12,091 nucleotides of DNA from Deltaproteobacteria bacterium (lineage in GTDB: Bacteria; Desulfobacterota; Binatia; UBA9968). Numbering within the stretch: position 1 is the stretch's first letter; the number at the start of each line of letters is the position of its first letter. This document shows, in pieces, positions 1-6,372 of this stretch. The position numbers were made by a program, and so were the translations under genes. The notes beneath the pieces were generated by a model. The model made no database searches. It saw only the letters and a list, made by a program, of their open reading frames with translations, and had not been told where the DNA came from. Where the stretch lies: the NCBI GenBank assembly GCA_021323355.1, contig JAJONK010000042.1:1-12091 (forward strand), read 5' to 3'.

Positions 1-99
1 ATCGCATTCGAACGAATAGATAGTGACTCCGGCTAATTCATTTCGCTGAGCGCGGGCGAGAACCTCGTGCAATGACGCGCTCTCCTTGAAGTGGCGCAT
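1..99 (-). CDS. Possible 5' end of an unidentified gene running off the left edge
   Basis: An ATG at 97-99 on the minus strand opens a frame that stays open for 33 codons to the window edge, beginning MRHFKESASLHEVLAR. A GGGAG motif lies 6 bases upstream of the ATG. The frame is also open further upstream, to a stop near 210, but has no ATG or GTG there. The peptide is too short to assign to a family. It lies about 195 bases beyond the end of the dehydrogenase pseudogene and on the same strand, so it could be the next gene of that unit. A chance open frame is a real alternative. Confidence 0.3.
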   Translation of the reverse strand, partial: MRHFKESASLHEVLARAQRNELAGVTIYSFECD

Positions 100-293
100 C
101 AGCAACTCCCGCGATCTTCCGTCAGTTCGATTTGTATCTGCATGGTCAAAGCCTAACCAGAGACGGACTAAAGCAATATGGGCTGCGGATCATCGAATCT
201 CGACGATAGGGTACCGCTGCAAGTACGGCAGCGAGGTTTGGAGGCCGTACCATCACCGATCACCAACGCTTAGGTGCAATCCTCGCGAGATGA

Positions 294-1201
294 TTATTGC
301 TTCGCAATCGCCTGGGGATTGAGCACGTTTTGCGGCTTGCCTGCGGCGAAGGCAAGAATGTCATCGACCACCACAGCGTAGTATTCTTCGTAACCTTCCC
401 TGGTGACGTAACCTAAATGAGGCGTGCAGGTGACATTGTTCATTTTCAGAAGCGGATGATCGGCGCCGATCACTCGCCGGGGGCAATCAGACCCGCGCGG
501 CTGGGGTTGACGATCAGCGCCGTCGGTTTCATTCGGCCGAGATCGTCGCGGGTGACAATCGCTTGGGTGTCTTTGTTGAGCGGCAGATGCAAGCTCAAAA
601 TATCCGCCCGGGCAAAAAAGTCTTCGCGGCTCTCGGCCACTTCAAACCCGGCGGCCTTGGCGCGAGCGGTGGAGCCCTCGCGACCCCAACACACCACTCG
701 TGCACCGAATGCTTTGCCGGCAGCGGCAACGATACTGCCGATTTTGCCGTAAGCGTAAATACCCAAGGTCTTACCATTGACGCCGATGCCCAATGTCGAT
801 TGCCAATGGCCCTCCTTGAGCCGTTTAACTTCGAACGGAAGGTTGCGCAGCGCGCTCAGGATGAGTCCCCAGGTCAGCTCTGCGGTTGCGCTCGAGTTGC
901 CGGTGCCGCCCGCGGAAACCACGATCCCCTTCTCGGTGCAGGCATCGAGATCCACGTGAGTCGCGGCGCGGCCGGTCTGGCCGATCAGTTTTAACTTTGG
1001 CAATCGTTCAATCAAGGCCCGCGGAAAACTCGATCGCTGCTGCGTGAGCACCACCGCATCGGCGTCTTTGAGTCTGTCGGCCAATTTGCCGATATCCGTT
1101 TCCGTATCAGTAAATACCACGACCTCATGGTCGCTGAGCTTCGGGTAAGACTTCAATGTCCGAAATGCGTTCTGGTAATCGTCAATCACCGCAATTTTCA
1201 T
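294..1201 (-). pseudogene. D-2-hydroxyacid dehydrogenase, broken by internal deletion and frameshift
   Basis: The first 243 codons (1201 to 473) read as a D-2-hydroxyacid dehydrogenase, a Rossmann-fold NAD(P)-dependent enzyme interconverting 2-hydroxy and 2-oxo acids. Visible parts are the N-terminal substrate-domain start MKIAVIDDYQ, the dinucleotide loop around 147-155 and catalytic Arg235 in VNPSRAGLI. The frame ends at TGA (470-472) just after APGE. The C-terminus continues in another frame from about 473 down to TAA at 294-296, reading GADHPLLKMNNVTCTPHLGY and ending in a NVLNPQAIAKQ tail, so the catalytic His is present but out of frame. About 25 residues that normally join the two parts, including the catalytic Glu of the DV(F/Y)xxEP motif, are missing. 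The first Gly of GxGxxG is Ala150. The start has AAAGG upstream. It follows the hydrolase gene by 49 bases and was probably co-transcribed with it. An assembly deletion is the alternative explanation. Confidence 0.88.
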
Positions 1202-1250
1202 TGGTTGCTACCTTTCGTCTAATTTCGATAATCAGGTAAGATCTGACGGT

Positions 1251-1889
1251 TCACTTTTCTCCCCAGATAGCGGCGAGTTCGACCGCGGTGGTAATATCGA
1301 AAAAGCTCCCCTCCATCAGTTTCAGCGCGATCTCATGTAAATCGCGACTTCTAGAACCGACACAGTCTTTCAGAATCACCACGTCATAGCCGAGATTGCG
1401 CGCGCTTCGTGCTGTGCCTTCGACACCGCCTTCTGTCGCGACGCCGCTAATCACAACCGTTTTGATGCCATTGCTCCTGAGCATGAGATCGAAGTCGGTC
1501 CCGACAAAGGCGTCTGGCCGGCGCTTTTGAAAAACGATGTCTTGAGGCTCGGGTTTCAACTCCGCAATGATTTCCCTGTCGTGCGGATCGTCCTTCTGTT
1601 TCAAGAGCTGACTCGGATCGCTAGCTTTCGCCCGCTTCATCCTGATGCGCACCCAAACTCCCGCTTCTTCTTTGGCCAAGTCAAAGCCGGTCTGCACTGA
1701 ATAGAAAACCCGCACGCCGATCCGGCGAGCCAGGGCGGACAGGTCCTTCAGCTTCGGCATCATGTCCTGATAATTGAAAGCATTGGGGCCGATGGCGTAC
1801 TCCATGTCCCATATGAGCAAAGCTGTCTGCGATGGTTCGACAATTTCTGCCAACGTGCTGGGGATTTTCTTTCCGGCGATCTCATACAT
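1251..1889 (-). CDS. Isochorismatase-family hydrolase lacking the catalytic cysteine
   Basis: This 212-residue protein has the normal length and order of the isochorismatase/cysteine-hydrolase fold. Seen directly: the Asp motif LLIWDME with Asp28; Lys122 in FQKRRPDAF; the GTDFDLMLRSNGI segment; and the loop SGVATEGGVEGTAR at 148-161. In cysteine-dependent members (amidases such as N-carbamoylsarcosine amidohydrolase) this loop carries the nucleophilic Cys. Here the position is Gly155, as in true isochorismatases of the EntB/PhzD type, which use Asp and Lys without Cys. A vinyl-ether or other non-amide hydrolysis is therefore possible; the substrate is unknown. It is probably cytoplasmic, since no signal peptide is seen. 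The start is well supported: GGAGGTG lies 6 bases before the ATG. The broken dehydrogenase follows 49 bases downstream on the same strand. Confidence 0.9.
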   Translation of the reverse strand: MYEIAGKKIPSTLAEIVEPSQTALLIWDMEYAIGPNAFNYQDMMPKLKDLSALARRIGVRVFYSVQTGFDLAKEEAGVWVRIRMKRAKASDPSQLLKQKDDPHDREIIAELKPEPQDIVFQKRRPDAFVGTDFDLMLRSNGIKTVVISGVATEGGVEGTARSARNLGYDVVILKDCVGSRSRDLHEIALKLMEGSFFDITTAVELAAIWGEK

Positions 1890-2129
1890 ATCTCACCTCC
1901 ATTATAGTTCGCTTCGAGCAGGCATCCTCGGTTCGACCAAAATCGGAAATTAGTCGAAAGCGAAGCTCGTCGTCAACAGGAGACAGCGTGTTCGAACAAT
2001 ACCTGAAGGATGAGCGCTACGCCCTACCTTCAAATCGACGAATTTAGCCGGATGTTCCACGTCCTGGCGAGATCAAAAACATTCCACGCGTTATCCAATA
2101 ACCATTGTGGCTGATATTTGCCCCACAAT
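1890..2129. other. Intergenic stretch between two same-strand gene pairs
   Basis: This 240-base gap separates the decarboxylase-like gene from the hydrolase gene, both on the minus strand. Apart from the hydrolase ribosome binding site at its left end and a small hairpin at its right end, I see no gene and no convincing promoter. The gap length suggests that the hydrolase and dehydrogenase have their own promoter. Confidence 0.5.
2104..2129 (-). terminator. Weak hairpin directly after the decarboxylase-like gene
   Basis: ATTGTGG (2104-2110) pairs perfectly with CCACAAT (2123-2129) across a 12-base loop, immediately beyond the TGA stop at 2130-2132. No T-run follows on the minus strand. It may slow or end transcription, or be chance. 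Confidence 0.25.
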
Positions 2130-2855
2130 TCACCATATGCCTGCTGGCATAGTCGGCCAAGTCGCGAGTAGCTTACCGTACCCAGGAATGTTGTAACTAA
2201 GTCCGAGCTTGGAAAGAATCATCCAAAGCATCGCCGGATTGCTCGCGACAATTGGCACGTTTAGCTCCGACTCTAACTGATCCAAAATTTTCAGTGGGTC
2301 TAACAACGCGCCTTGGAAATAAATCGCATCGACATTAGGATTTGACTCGAACACTGCACGCGTGAGGCTCGCAACGTTTTCGGAGGTCAGTTTCACCGCG
2401 TCCGTGTGCGCCTGCAATAGCTGCGGCGGGTAGACGGCTTCGATAGCGAAATTTGCAAGGTAATCGCAATAGAGCGCTTTTAACCGGTCATCGACGGGCG
2501 TCATCAGCAGGATCCGTTTAGCAGCGAACGTCTTGAGCGCGGCACAGGCCGAGCGCAAGGCGGTGGCAACGGGAACTTGCAATGCCGCTGCAAGCCGGGC
2601 GGTCATGTCCGCGTTAAGCACTTCTTTGGGCGCGCCGCTAATGATTAGCCCGTTCCACTCGTGTCGATCTATCAGCTCACGCGATTGCTGCAGCAGACCG
2701 TCTAGTTTGTCCCTGGCATCCCAAAGCGACCCACCGGAACCTGACTCCTGAACAAAAGTGAAATCGATACTCGCTGGAATAAAGGCTTTGAAGCTATCGT
2801 GATGCGGGCTCGCGGGCGCACTCGAGCCGATAAAACCAATCTTGGCTTTGGTCAC
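2130..2855 (-). CDS. Arylmalonate decarboxylase / Asp-Glu racemase superfamily protein without active-site cysteines
   Basis: The 241-residue protein has the two-lobed pattern of the Asp/Glu racemase superfamily branch that holds arylmalonate decarboxylase and maleate isomerase. Visible pieces are the N-terminal KIGFIGSSAPASPHHD, the first-lobe active-site loop GLIISGAPKE (69-78), VPVATALRSACAALKTF (94-110), a second-lobe strand DAIYFQGALLDPLKILDQLE (176-195) and the closing VPIVASNPAMLWMILSKLG (200-218). Family enzymes use one or two Cys, one in each loop. Here the first loop has Gly74 and the second has Gly182, so neither acid/base Cys is present; arylmalonate decarboxylase keeps the second. 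The nearest Cys residues are C104 and C130, outside the usual loops. The reaction is unknown. The start is GTG, whose GTGA overlaps the TGA of the upstream oxidoreductase, implying translational coupling. No signal peptide is visible. Confidence 0.85.
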   Translation of the reverse strand: MTKAKIGFIGSSAPASPHHDSFKAFIPASIDFTFVQESGSGGSLWDARDKLDGLLQQSRELIDRHEWNGLIISGAPKEVLNADMTARLAAALQVPVATALRSACAALKTFAAKRILLMTPVDDRLKALYCDYLANFAIEAVYPPQLLQAHTDAVKLTSENVASLTRAVFESNPNVDAIYFQGALLDPLKILDQLESELNVPIVASNPAMLWMILSKLGLSYNIPGYGKLLATWPTMPAGIW

Positions 2856-3970
2856 GAGCGTTTCTCACTCAGCGATGGCAGGATCTCCTTACCCCAAAGG
2901 TCGATAACTTCCGCGATATCGGGTCCAGCCGGCACGCCGATGCATACCTGAAAAAAACCATGCTGCGCTGCGAAGGCAAAAAGCTCGGCGATACGTTCGA
3001 GACACTGCGCCGGTGTTCCGGCGATAATCAATCGCTCGACCGCCTCATCCGGAGTGATTGACGCGGCATAATCGACGCCGCGATTCTGCGCATAGGCCTG
3101 ACGCACCGGTTCCATACTTTGGGGGTCGATGCCGATGCGTATCAGGGTATCGTCGGGCCAACCCGAAGCAATATGCGAGACAAAACGTTTGGCATGTTGC
3201 TTTGCCGCCTGTCCATCGCGGGATACGGAGGCATTAAGAAGCATGACTTTTCTCAACGGCTCTGCCAAAGCTGACTGCTTGCGCGCAACGGCAAGAGTAT
3301 TCAACGTTTCTTCCATAGCCGTAATGCCGTAGAGCGTTTGCAGAATCACGCCGTCGAAATTCCGCGCGATCAGATTCAACACGCCTGGCTTAAGCAGGCT
3401 GGGACCATAGTAGAGGCGAATCGGCGCACGGGCTTTGAAGCGCAACGTGTAGCTTTCAGCGTTCAGATGAAAATAGTCAGCCAGCGCCGGCATATCGCTG
3501 CGCCGGATCGCATCACCTTTGAAGAGTGTTCGTAGCACGGTCGCGAGCTCGACCATGATTGGCATCGGTTTCACGCGCTCAACGTGATGGGTCAGAATAG
3601 ATCTCGACCCAGGTCCTAGACCGAGAGAAATTTCCCGGCCGTTGGTTAACTCGGACATGGTCGCAAACGCCGCGGCGAAATCTATCGGGTTACGGAAGTA
3701 CGGTACCGCAATCGCTGTTCCCAGTTTTAGCGGCAGCCGGGCTACCAATGCCGCCGAGCTCGCCAGAACGCTGCGATATTCCAAATTGTCGTTGGTCCAT
3801 ACCTGAGTAAAGCCGTGCGGCCCGAGAGTATCGCGCGATTGTTCCGCCAATGCGATAAGTTCGGGCAGAGAGTAACGGTTCAGAACGTGGAGCGGAAAAT
3901 GGATACCAATCTCGCCCCTGAATTGCGTAGATGAAGTTTCAGGATTTGCCATCATAGAGAGGGCTATCAC
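2852..3970 (-). CDS. LLM-class flavin-dependent oxidoreductase
   Basis: This protein of up to 372 residues belongs to the luciferase-like monooxygenase (bacterial luciferase / F420-dependent methylene-H4MPT reductase) superfamily, a TIM-barrel fold using FMN or F420. Typical segments are LKLGTAIAVPYFRNPIDFAA (81-100) followed by the TMSELTNGREISLGLGPGS turn (104-122), and the C-terminal AGTPAQCLERIAELF (317-331). The cofactor and substrate cannot be told from sequence alone; hydroxylation, desulfonation or hydride transfer are all known in the family. The longest frame starts with GTG at 3970. ATG at 3955 or 3952 is equally possible, and no start has a clear Shine-Dalgarno. It is the first gene of the pair with the decarboxylase-like protein, overlapping it by 4 bases, which argues that both act on one compound. 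Confidence 0.9.
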   Translation of the reverse strand: MIALSMMANPETSSTQFRGEIGIHFPLHVLNRYSLPELIALAEQSRDTLGPHGFTQVWTNDNLEYRSVLASSAALVARLPLKLGTAIAVPYFRNPIDFAAAFATMSELTNGREISLGLGPGSRSILTHHVERVKPMPIMVELATVLRTLFKGDAIRRSDMPALADYFHLNAESYTLRFKARAPIRLYYGPSLLKPGVLNLIARNFDGVILQTLYGITAMEETLNTLAVARKQSALAEPLRKVMLLNASVSRDGQAAKQHAKRFVSHIASGWPDDTLIRIGIDPQSMEPVRQAYAQNRGVDYAASITPDEAVERLIIAGTPAQCLERIAELFAFAAQHGFFQVCIGVPAGPDIAEVIDLWGKEILPSLSEKRS

Positions 3971-4189
3971 AGCAGATCAAAAACAGTCAATGAAGATGTG
4001 GCAGGCAGTTTTGTTTATTGACCAAATACTTCGAACAGCCATGTAACTCTCGTTGACTGTTGCGAATCTGTGACACCAAGCAGTCCGCGTAAGATATATT
4101 CTCAAGCAAATTGACAGCTTAGCAGTGGAATATGCTTTGCACTCCGAAAGTCGAGTGATCGACCATAGAAAATGGAAGGTAGGTGCATC

Positions 4190-4540
4190 ATGTGGATCAT
4201 TCTTATCCTGCTTTGGGTACTTCCTGTTTCACTGGGATTGGTTATAGCTGCACGACTACTAGGTGGATTACCTGCTGTGAGCAGAGATGAGTGGCGCGCG
4301 CTTTTCCGCGACAGAAGCGACTTCAAACTTTCTTTACTGATGGGACTTTCGTTTACAATCTTTGCGGTGATGTTTTTTTTCGTCGGTGTTCTGCAAGGTG
4401 TCGTCTTGATCAATGTCGGGTCGTTGTGGTTGCTGCTAGTGCCACTTTTTACAGGACTGGCAGCACTGTTGCTCATCCTGCTGTGGCTACGTATCGGAGC
4501 TCGCGAAACTCGAATGCGCCGCCCGGTCCGAGCGGCGTAA
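4190..4540 (+). CDS. Small three-helix membrane protein of unknown function
   Basis: The product is 116 residues with three hydrophobic segments at about 1-22, 47-72 and 74-100, a charged loop SRDEWRALFRDRSDFK (31-46) and an Arg-rich tail. The positive-inside rule places both the loop and the C-terminus in the cytoplasm. The ATG at 4190 is preferred over an in-frame ATG at 4172 because AGGTAGG lies 6 bases in front of it, and because the hydrophobic segment then starts right at the N-terminus. I do not recognise a family. It stands alone, diverging from the oxidoreductase gene and converging on the peptidoglycan-binding gene. An antisense frame of similar length (4102-4545) looks like a shadow. 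Confidence 0.65.
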   Translation: MWIILILLWVLPVSLGLVIAARLLGGLPAVSRDEWRALFRDRSDFKLSLLMGLSFTIFAVMFFFVGVLQGVVLINVGSLWLLLVPLFTGLAALLLILLWLRIGARETRMRRPVRAA

Positions 4541-4644
4541 ATCACCAGCGCGCGCGGTATGTTGTCCCGCTGAGTTGTCGTTGGTTCGGTGAAATTTTCT
4601 TCGCTGTTTCTCTAAACTGATGCGGATGGGACTACCTGTTTCAT

Positions 4645-4677
4645 CCAAAAGGAGGCGGAGGTCACCCCCCGCCTCCT
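4645..4677 (-). terminator. Intrinsic terminator of the peptidoglycan-binding gene
   Basis: AGGAGGCGG (4650-4658) and CCGCCTCCT (4669-4677) form a perfect 9-bp GC-rich stem with a 10-base loop. Read on the minus strand, the stem runs directly into TTTT (4650-4647), about 26 bases after the stop of the minus-strand gene. There is no T-run on the plus strand, so it mainly serves the minus strand but could also block read-through from the membrane-protein gene. Confidence 0.75.
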
Positions 4678-4703
4678 CGTGTATCGACAGCATCCGTCAC
4701 AAC

Positions 4704-5144
4704 TTATTTAACTCGGCTAGACGGCGACGTGCTGCCCTCGGCGCCGAAACTGCTCTCCGTGCCGCTCTGTTCTTTACGTTGCCGTTCTGATCTTGCTGAA
4801 GGCATGATTTCTACGCCCAGCCGCTTTGCCGTTTGCTCGTCCACCGTGCCGGTGGCTGGCAGGTTGTTGTCCCGCTGAAATTGGGAAATAGCTGATTGCG
4901 TTTGCCTGTCAATCACGCCGTCGACGCTGCCCGGCTCAAATCCTTTGTCCTGCAACGCCTGCTCGATGTCCTTCTTTTTTTCTTTTTCCAAGTTGCTGGT
5001 CTGTGTTGCCGAGTCATGCATTCTCTGCTGCCCAGCTTGGTTTTTATCGTACGAATGAGCACCGCCGCCAGCCCATACGGGATTCGCAAGCAGAGCAACT
5101 CCTCCTCCCAACACGGCGGCTCTTAGTAGTGATGTGGTTTTCAT
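4704..5144 (-). CDS. Exported peptidoglycan-binding-domain protein
   Basis: The 146-residue protein begins with a clear Sec signal peptide (MKTTSLL, hydrophobic core, likely cleavage after NPVWA at residue 25). A charged linker with a Lys/Glu-rich patch LEKEKKKDIEQ (52-62) follows. Residues about 58-111 form a PG_binding_1 type repeat, with typical features ALQDKGFEPGSVDGVIDRQT, AISQFQRDNNLPATGTVDE and QTAKRLGV. The tail (112-146) is polar, low-complexity and probably disordered. No catalytic domain is present, so it likely attaches to cell wall in the periplasm rather than cutting it. The start is well supported by AGGAGGG 6 bases before the ATG. It is a single gene with its own terminator and a possible sigma-54 promoter. 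Confidence 0.88.
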   Translation of the reverse strand: MKTTSLLRAAVLGGGVALLANPVWAGGGAHSYDKNQAGQQRMHDSATQTSNLEKEKKKDIEQALQDKGFEPGSVDGVIDRQTQSAISQFQRDNNLPATGTVDEQTAKRLGVEIMPSARSERQRKEQSGTESSFGAEGSTSPSSRVK

Positions 5145-5168
5145 ATTTCCCTCCTGTCAATTTGTTTA

Positions 5169-5181
5169 GGAGCGACGCTCC
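5169..5181. promoter_or_regulatory. 13-base palindrome in the 5' leader of the peptidoglycan-binding gene
   Basis: GGAGCG-A-CGCTCC is a perfect 6+1+6 inverted repeat 24 bases upstream of the start codon. It could be an operator, because the loop is too small for an RNA hairpin without opening the inner pairs. Chance is possible. Confidence 0.3.
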
Positions 5182-5194
5182 CGGTTGAGTAAAT

Positions 5195-5210
5195 CGCAAG
5201 GCCAATGCCA
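5195..5210 (-). promoter_or_regulatory. Sigma-54-like (-24/-12) promoter for the peptidoglycan-binding gene
   Basis: On the minus strand the sequence reads TGGCAT-N5-TTGCG. The GG and GC pairs have the spacing of the TGGCAC-N5-TTGCA consensus. The predicted start of transcription is about 40 bases before the ATG at 5144. This is a match by eye only, and no enhancer-binding regulator gene is in the window. Confidence 0.35.
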
Positions 5211-5488
5211 GACAACCTTCAATTTGCAACGACCAGCATTCACGGGAAATTCAACCTGAAATTGCGGTGCGTCACATATGCGCAACCGGTGCACCAGAAA
5301 CTGCTGTAGTGACTGTCATAACTGTGTGACAAGAAACCACCGCTAGAACGCTTTGAGATCAACCGCTTGTAGCGGGATCGTAGAAGCACAGGGATATCGA
5401 ATGTTTTTTCTGTCCCGCGGGTGGACAGTAAGAACATTAATCAGTGAAGCACCTGTGCTCGGGAGAACTGTTTAGAAGAGCAATGCCG

Positions 5489-5896
5489 TCACAATCGTCC
5501 CAGGTCCTGGGCGAGTTCAATCAGATGCCCGTCCGGGTCGCGCAAATACGCGGTTCGTTGACCCCAAAATCGGTCTGTCGGAGGCATCACCGGTTGAGCG
5601 CCACGAGCAATCAATTCGGTAAACGCTGCATCCACATCCGATACTTTAAAGCCGACCTCGAATCCAGGAGCATTGGACACAGGCGGGTCTAACGCCATGC
5701 CCAAGGTTTTTGCCATGGCGCTGCGGGTATACAGAGCGAGACGGGTTGTGCCTGTGTCAAGCTGCACGTAATCGCCGGAGCGATGTCCGAGCCGAAGTCC
5801 CAAGACATCAACGTAGAAGCCAAGAGCGCGATCCAGATCCTCAACGATTAAAATCAAATAGTCCGGAGCGCTCAGGTTAAATTGGTTAGCCGGCAT
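5489..5896 (-). CDS. VOC-family (glyoxalase / bleomycin-resistance-like) protein
   Basis: The 135-residue protein is a single vicinal-oxygen-chelate domain pair. The first beta-alpha-beta module is YLILIVEDLDRALGFYVDVLGL (13-34). The second begins near GFEVGFKVSDVDAAF (78-92), continues through PPTDRFWGQRTAYLRDPDGH (105-124) and ends in LIELAQDL. Glu127, in HLIEL, is the conserved C-terminal metal-ligand position. The usual first-strand His/Glu ligand is not obvious, because the strand starts DYLILIV. Members act as lyases, isomerases or dioxygenases, or bind and sequester toxic compounds; the substrate cannot be inferred. It sits 40 bases downstream of the 46-residue small ORF on the same strand, probably as one operon. 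Only a weak GAG-type ribosome binding site precedes its ATG. Confidence 0.85.
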   Translation of the reverse strand: MPANQFNLSAPDYLILIVEDLDRALGFYVDVLGLRLGHRSGDYVQLDTGTTRLALYTRSAMAKTLGMALDPPVSNAPGFEVGFKVSDVDAAFTELIARGAQPVMPPTDRFWGQRTAYLRDPDGHLIELAQDLGRL

Positions 5897-5936
5897 TTTC
5901 TCGCTTCTGCGATGCTAATGAATGTCATAGCAGGCA

Positions 5937-6077
5937 TCATGTCTTAAGGCACTGCAAAACTTCTTTACGCAGCTTTAACAGTAATGCCTCAACTTCTCTC
6001 GGGCTCCAGTCTCGGTCGCGCTTTTCAACCAACGCGACATATCTGTCGAGAATCGGCTCAATCAGTAGAGCACTCAT
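5937..6077 (-). CDS. Small 46-residue protein with a strong ribosome binding site
   Basis: The frame reads MSALLIEPILDRYVALVEKR and continues with RDRDWSPREVEALLLKLRKE before the tail VLQCLKT. AAGGAGGTG, a near-perfect Shine-Dalgarno, lies 10 bases before the ATG. This is the main evidence that it is translated. The composition is that of an amphipathic, largely helical cytoplasmic peptide with alternating Leu and charged residues; no membrane segment or signal is visible. I do not recognise a family. It lies directly upstream of the VOC gene (40-base gap) and diverges from the solute-binding gene. It could be a helical adaptor, a regulator or a leader peptide. Confidence 0.6.
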   Translation of the reverse strand: MSALLIEPILDRYVALVEKRDRDWSPREVEALLLKLRKEVLQCLKT

Positions 6078-6246
6078 AATAACGCCACCTCCTTGGTCAT
6101 TCTCGCTTGTTCGCGGTGTCCGTTAAAATGGGTCCAATGCAATCGCAGCCACATTCCAGCACCAACGCTGATGCTTTGTCTTAGCAACCGCAAAAAAATA
6201 TGTCGGCGCCGTCGCAGCTCTATGAACAAGTTAAATCAATTCGATG

Positions 6247-6276
6247 TTGACACAAAACTCGATGCTGTCCTATATC
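6247..6276 (+). promoter_or_regulatory. Sigma-70-like promoter for the solute-binding protein gene
   Basis: TTGACA (6247-6252), a perfect -35 match, is followed after 18 bases by TATATC (6271-6276), which matches 4 of 6 at the -10 box. It points at the Bug-family gene with a leader of about 90 bases. The match is by eye. Confidence 0.45.
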
Positions 6277-6372
6277 AAACTCTCCAGCGGTGCTTGGAAA
6301 GCGCGGGCAATAGCCGCTTAATATCAGCCACAGAATCGAGCGTCTCGTTGCTCAACCGATAAGGAGACCCTT

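Larger units (their letters stand above)
5145..5488. other. 344-base regulatory gap upstream of the peptidoglycan-binding gene
   Basis: No credible gene was found here. It holds, going upstream from the peptidoglycan-binding gene on the minus strand, the ribosome binding site, a 13-base palindrome (5169-5181), a sigma-54-like promoter (5195-5210) and a dyad TGTCA-N8-TGACA (5314-5331). The right end contains the sequence downstream of the VOC gene, with no clear terminator. Confidence 0.5.

Noticed and set aside
86..322. A 78-codon plus-strand frame at the left edge
   Set aside because: It overlaps the 3' end of the dehydrogenase remnant on the opposite strand, has no ribosome binding site and no protein-like pattern.
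4111..4136. TTGACA followed by TATGCT upstream of the small membrane protein
   Set aside because: The spacer is only 14 bases, too short for a sigma-70 promoter.
4102..4545. A 147-codon minus-strand frame opposite the small membrane protein
   Set aside because: It is Ser/Arg/Thr-rich as expected from the reverse complement of a hydrophobic gene, and there is no recognisable domain.
6222..6362. A 46-codon plus-strand frame just before the solute-binding gene
   Set aside because: No ribosome binding site, and its ATG lies upstream of the best promoter. Its stop overlaps the next gene's Shine-Dalgarno, which is suggestive but insufficient.
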